From contig NZ_VWPY01000021.1 in assembly GCF_011839805.1 (NCBI RefSeq), forward strand, positions 1-64,000: a stretch of DNA of 64,000 nucleotides. Direction: 5' to 3'. The notes beneath the pieces were generated by a model. It searched no databases. It saw only the letters and a program-made list of their open reading frames with translations, and had not been told where the DNA came from. Positions 61,778 to 64,000 of the stretch are shown piece by piece. The translations under genes and the position numbers were made by a program. The first letter of the stretch is position 1; each line of letters begins with the position of its first letter. Origin of the DNA: Kineococcus rubinsiae. Lineage in GTDB: Bacteria; Actinomycetota; Actinomycetes; Actinomycetales; Kineococcaceae.

Positions 61778-62428
61778 TCAGATCTCCACCGGCCCGCGCG
61801 ACGTCTCGAACGTCACCGCGCGCAGCCCGGTGCTCGCACCGTCGGGGAGCCACGTGAACGCCAGCCGGTCGACGACGAACTCGGGTTCGAGGCCCAGCCA
61901 GGCGCGGACGTGGTCGCGCTGGCCGGCGATGGTGAGACCGGTCAGCCGGGTCCCGCCCGCGAGCGCGATGGCGGAGGGGTGCTGCGTCGCGGGGCCGGCC
62001 CACTCGATGAGCAGGGGCAGCTGCGGGTCCTCGCGCAGGCCGGGGGCGCCGATCTGCCGCCAGCGCAGCTCGACCCCGTCGGGGCGGCGGCGCACGCCCT
62101 CCTCGGCGGCCTCACCGAGGCGCTCGACGTAGGCGTCGAGGTCGTCGACGGTGACCGCCCACGTGAACCACCCGCCGCCCGCGTCGGAGCGCTCGCGCAC
62201 GGCCCGGCCGAACAGGGCCTTCTCGGCGACGGGGTGGTCGAGCACCTCGACGACCTCGATGTAGCAGCCGTCCGAGAGCGGCAGGACGACGTTGCGCGTG
62301 CCGAAGCGCGGGTGCGGGCCGCCGTCGATGGTCCGCACCCCGAGCTGGGCGGCGAGCGTGCGGGCGGTGGCCTGCAGCCCCTCCGGCCCGGCGGCGTAGC
62401 CCACGTGGTCCAGGCGCATGAGCGTCAT
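61778..62428 (-). CDS. VOC-superfamily (glyoxalase-like) protein
   Basis: 216 residues with a large glyoxalase_3-like pattern: LMRLDHVGYAAGPEGLQATARTLAAQLG, RNVVLPLSDGCYIEVVEVLDHPVAEKALFG and GLTIAGQRDHVRAWLG. Such proteins bind a metal with His/Glu; candidate ligands are His8 and Glu in YIEVVE. Function unknown. ATG at 62428; the gene follows the PanE-like gene by 4 nt and is followed by cls by 4 nt, a tight run of minus-strand genes. Confidence 0.82.
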   Translation of the reverse strand: MTLMRLDHVGYAAGPEGLQATARTLAAQLGVRTIDGGPHPRFGTRNVVLPLSDGCYIEVVEVLDHPVAEKALFGRAVRERSDAGGGWFTWAVTVDDLDAYVERLGEAAEEGVRRRPDGVELRWRQIGAPGLREDPQLPLLIEWAGPATQHPSAIALAGGTRLTGLTIAGQRDHVRAWLGLEPEFVVDRLAFTWLPDGASTGLRAVTFETSRGPVEI

Positions 62429-62432
62429 CGTC

Positions 62433-63494
62433 TCAGAGGTCCCCGGCCCGGTTCGCCAGCCGGTCCGCCAGCGCGCGCACGTCGGCGACCTCGACGGCCC
62501 CCGGGCCGGTGCCGCGGCGCGCGCAGGAACCGGCCAGCACCTGCAGCGCCTCGTTCACCGGGGTGGCCACGCCGGCCTCGCGACCGAGCCGCACGACCTC
62601 CCCGTTCAGCCAGTCCGTCTCGACGGTGCCGCCGCGGCGCAGGCTCTGCCAGGACGAGGAGCCGGGCCGCTCCGCCCCCGCGACGGGGGCCGTGCGGAAG
62701 CCCATCGCCGCGAACGCGGGGAAGGCCTCGGCGCGCCCGACGGCCGGCAGCCCGGCGGCGGCGAGCACCGCGGCACCCTCCGCGCGGGCGGCCTCGCGCA
62801 GCTCGTCCCAGCCCTCGCCGGGGCGGCAGATCGCGTCCAGGGCGTTGCCGGTGTTGTCGAGCAGCTTGCCGCGCTTGACCGCCATGACGTCGGGGTGGGT
62901 GGTGCTGGCGAAGGAGGAGTCGGCGAGGTCCGCGACGATCGTCCGCGTGAGCTCGTCCACGCCCGCCGGGTAGCGGCCCAGGACGATCGCCCCCGAGACG
63001 GGCGAGCCCTCCGACACGACGACGCCGGGTTCGAGGTGGCTCGCCGGGAGGTACAGGCAGGCGCCGACGACGCGGCGGAACCAGCGCTGGGCGAGGCGCT
63101 CGCCCTCGATGCCGTTCTGCGCGCAGACCACCGGCAGGACGTCGCCGGCCGTCGTGTCGCCGACGGGTGCCGCCGCCCACTCGGCGAGGACCACGGCGGC
63201 GTCCTGCACCTTCACGGCGAGCACGAGGACGTCGTCGGGCGTCAGCACCAGGTCCTGCGGGGACGTGGCGACGGGCGCGGAGACCTCGACGGGCCCCGTC
63301 GGCGTCAGCAGCCGCAGGCCGTGCTCGCGGAGGCGGTCGGCGTGGGCCCCGCGGGCCACCAGGACGACCTCGTGGCCGTGCTGGGCGAGGCGGCCGCCGA
63401 TCGTCCCGCCGACGGCACCGGACCCGATGACCACGTAGCGCACCGTCGCAGTCAAGCACCGTGCGGAACCGGACTCGTCGGGGGTGCCGCTCAC
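62433..63494 (-). CDS. 2-dehydropantoate 2-reductase-like (ApbA/PanE) protein
   Basis: 353 residues. A GSGAVGGTIGGRLAQHGHEVVLVARG Rossmann start (broken over the first 45 residues), then KVQD, LPVVCAQNGIEGERLA and the C-terminal helical part with VKRGKLLDNTGNALDA and TDWLNGEVVRLGREAGV. The conserved Lys and Asn/Glu support reduction of a 2-oxoacid such as ketopantoate with NADPH. GTG at 63494 overlaps the upstream stop (GTGA); GTG at 63443 (VRYVVIGSG) is an equally good family start. Confidence 0.85.
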   Translation of the reverse strand: MSGTPDESGSARCLTATVRYVVIGSGAVGGTIGGRLAQHGHEVVLVARGAHADRLREHGLRLLTPTGPVEVSAPVATSPQDLVLTPDDVLVLAVKVQDAAVVLAEWAAAPVGDTTAGDVLPVVCAQNGIEGERLAQRWFRRVVGACLYLPASHLEPGVVVSEGSPVSGAIVLGRYPAGVDELTRTIVADLADSSFASTTHPDVMAVKRGKLLDNTGNALDAICRPGEGWDELREAARAEGAAVLAAAGLPAVGRAEAFPAFAAMGFRTAPVAGAERPGSSSWQSLRRGGTVETDWLNGEVVRLGREAGVATPVNEALQVLAGSCARRGTGPGAVEVADVRALADRLANRAGDL

Positions 63495-64000
63495 AGGTAG
63501 AAGCCGGTGGGTCCGTCACCCGGCGGCGGGGCGGCCTCGTCGGGCTCGGCGCCCGCGACGGCGCCCCGCAGGAGCAGGTCCGGGGCGCTGCCCGGGCGCA
63601 GCCAGAGGTAGCCGGTGCTCGGGCAGGACGACACCGCGCTGCCCGGCGGGAGACCGCCGGCGGCGGGGCCCAGCCCGGCTCCCGCGACGGGCACCAGGTG
63701 GCCGGCCAGGACGCGGGCCGCCGGGGCGCCCGTGAGCACGGGGGTCTCGAAGCAGCGGCAGCCGTGGCCCGCGCGGTCGGCGGCGCGGCGCGCGGCGCTC
63801 TCCCCGCGCCGCTGGCCCGAGCGGGCGAGCACGGTGCGCAGGCCTACGTGCGCGGTCAGGACGAGCACCGCGAGCGCCAGCGCCCACACCGCGCCCACGG
63901 CGACGGCCGGCAGCAGCGCCGCGGCCCCCACGGCGACGTCGAGGGTGCGCAGCTCGCGGGCGACGGCGACGGCGGTGCCGTCGACGACCTCGAAGTGGCG
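63491..64000 (-). CDS. Hypothetical membrane protein, C-terminal part (5' end outside window)
   Basis: The frame is open to base 64000, so at least 169 residues, with the start beyond the right edge. It shows one hydrophobic segment (AAALLPAVAVGAVWALALAVLVLTA) followed by an Arg-rich stretch, CRCFETPVL and a Pro/Gly-rich C-terminus ending GFYL. I recognise no family. Its stop overlaps the GTG of the PanE-like gene. Confidence 0.55.
   Translation of the reverse strand, partial: RHFEVVDGTAVAVARELRTLDVAVGAAALLPAVAVGAVWALALAVLVLTAHVGLRTVLARSGQRRGESAARRAADRAGHGCRCFETPVLTGAPAARVLAGHLVPVAGAGLGPAAGGLPPGSAVSSCPSTGYLWLRPGSAPDLLLRGAVAGAEPDEAAPPPGDGPTGFYL

Noticed and set aside
1-64000. Search for CRISPR arrays, IS ends, integrase or tRNA attachment sites
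   Set aside because: No regularly spaced repeats, transposase, integrase or tRNA-like fold was seen by eye; composition is even along the window.

Overview
The window is about 64 kb of very GC-rich DNA, densely packed with genes. Many starts are GTG and many neighbours overlap by 4 bp (GTGA/ATGA). This codon use and the gene families (PspA beside a TPM protein, DesK/NarL two-component pair, PPOX and flavin reductases, CopD-CtaG fusion, cslA-glxA-cslZ, pxpBC) indicate a chromosomal segment of a high-GC actinobacterium. A Kineosporiaceae-like organism is my guess only. I saw no tRNA or rRNA gene, insertion sequence, phage gene or CRISPR array.

Layout. 1-3.7 kb: the end of a TPM-domain protein, pspA, and a DesK-type kinase with its LuxR-type regulator (envelope stress). 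3.8-10.3 kb: a CitE-like lyase, a MerR/TipAS regulator, an S9 peptidase, and a MarR regulator divergent from a YceI-SDR-PPOX operon. The last two share a CTGTC-N3-GACAG palindrome at each promoter. 10.4-15.8 kb: a sigma factor and its partner membrane protein, an AlkA-like glycosylase behind a double palindrome, a DUF4345-like protein, and an exonuclease/polymerase. 15.8-23.3 kb: phosphofructokinase, GntR, a CopD-CtaG fusion, a HATPase protein, and MarR with a DHA2 exporter.

23.3-34.5 kb is an extracellular-glycan region. A cslA-glxA-cslZ operon (cellulose-synthase-like transferase, copper radical oxidase, GH6 lipoprotein) runs on the minus strand and meets a second, secreted CBM-GH6 enzyme tail to tail. 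Next come a PRC-barrel protein, an 8-oxoguanine-deaminase-like amidohydrolase, a secreted beta-helix protein and a truncated SnoaL-like gene. 34.5-41.9 kb: an MFS transporter, the E2, E1-beta and E1-alpha genes of a 2-oxoacid dehydrogenase behind an unusual cluster of nested palindromes, a zinc alcohol dehydrogenase and a DUF457 membrane protein.

41.9-50.0 kb is the most coherent system, a 5-oxoproline (pyroglutamate) module. It holds a biotin carboxylase, a fused pxpB-pxpC, pxpA, a FadR-type GntR regulator, a pyroglutamyl-peptidase-like protein with Ser in place of the catalytic Cys, and the DUF969/DUF979 membrane pair. Two control regions 2.2 kb apart carry the same 22-bp site (21/22 identical, centred on ATCGTT-N-AACGAT), which ties both halves into one likely regulon.

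50.0-64.0 kb is mostly housekeeping and accessory genes: a NYN-like protein, a HisC/Pat aminotransferase, two flavin enzymes, a WXG100-like small protein coupled to a large alpha/beta hydrolase, fructosamine kinase, a MOSC protein, a DUF2945 protein, purB, a zinc dehydrogenase, an aquaporin, cardiolipin synthase, a VOC protein, a ketopantoate-reductase-like protein and a partial membrane protein at the right edge.
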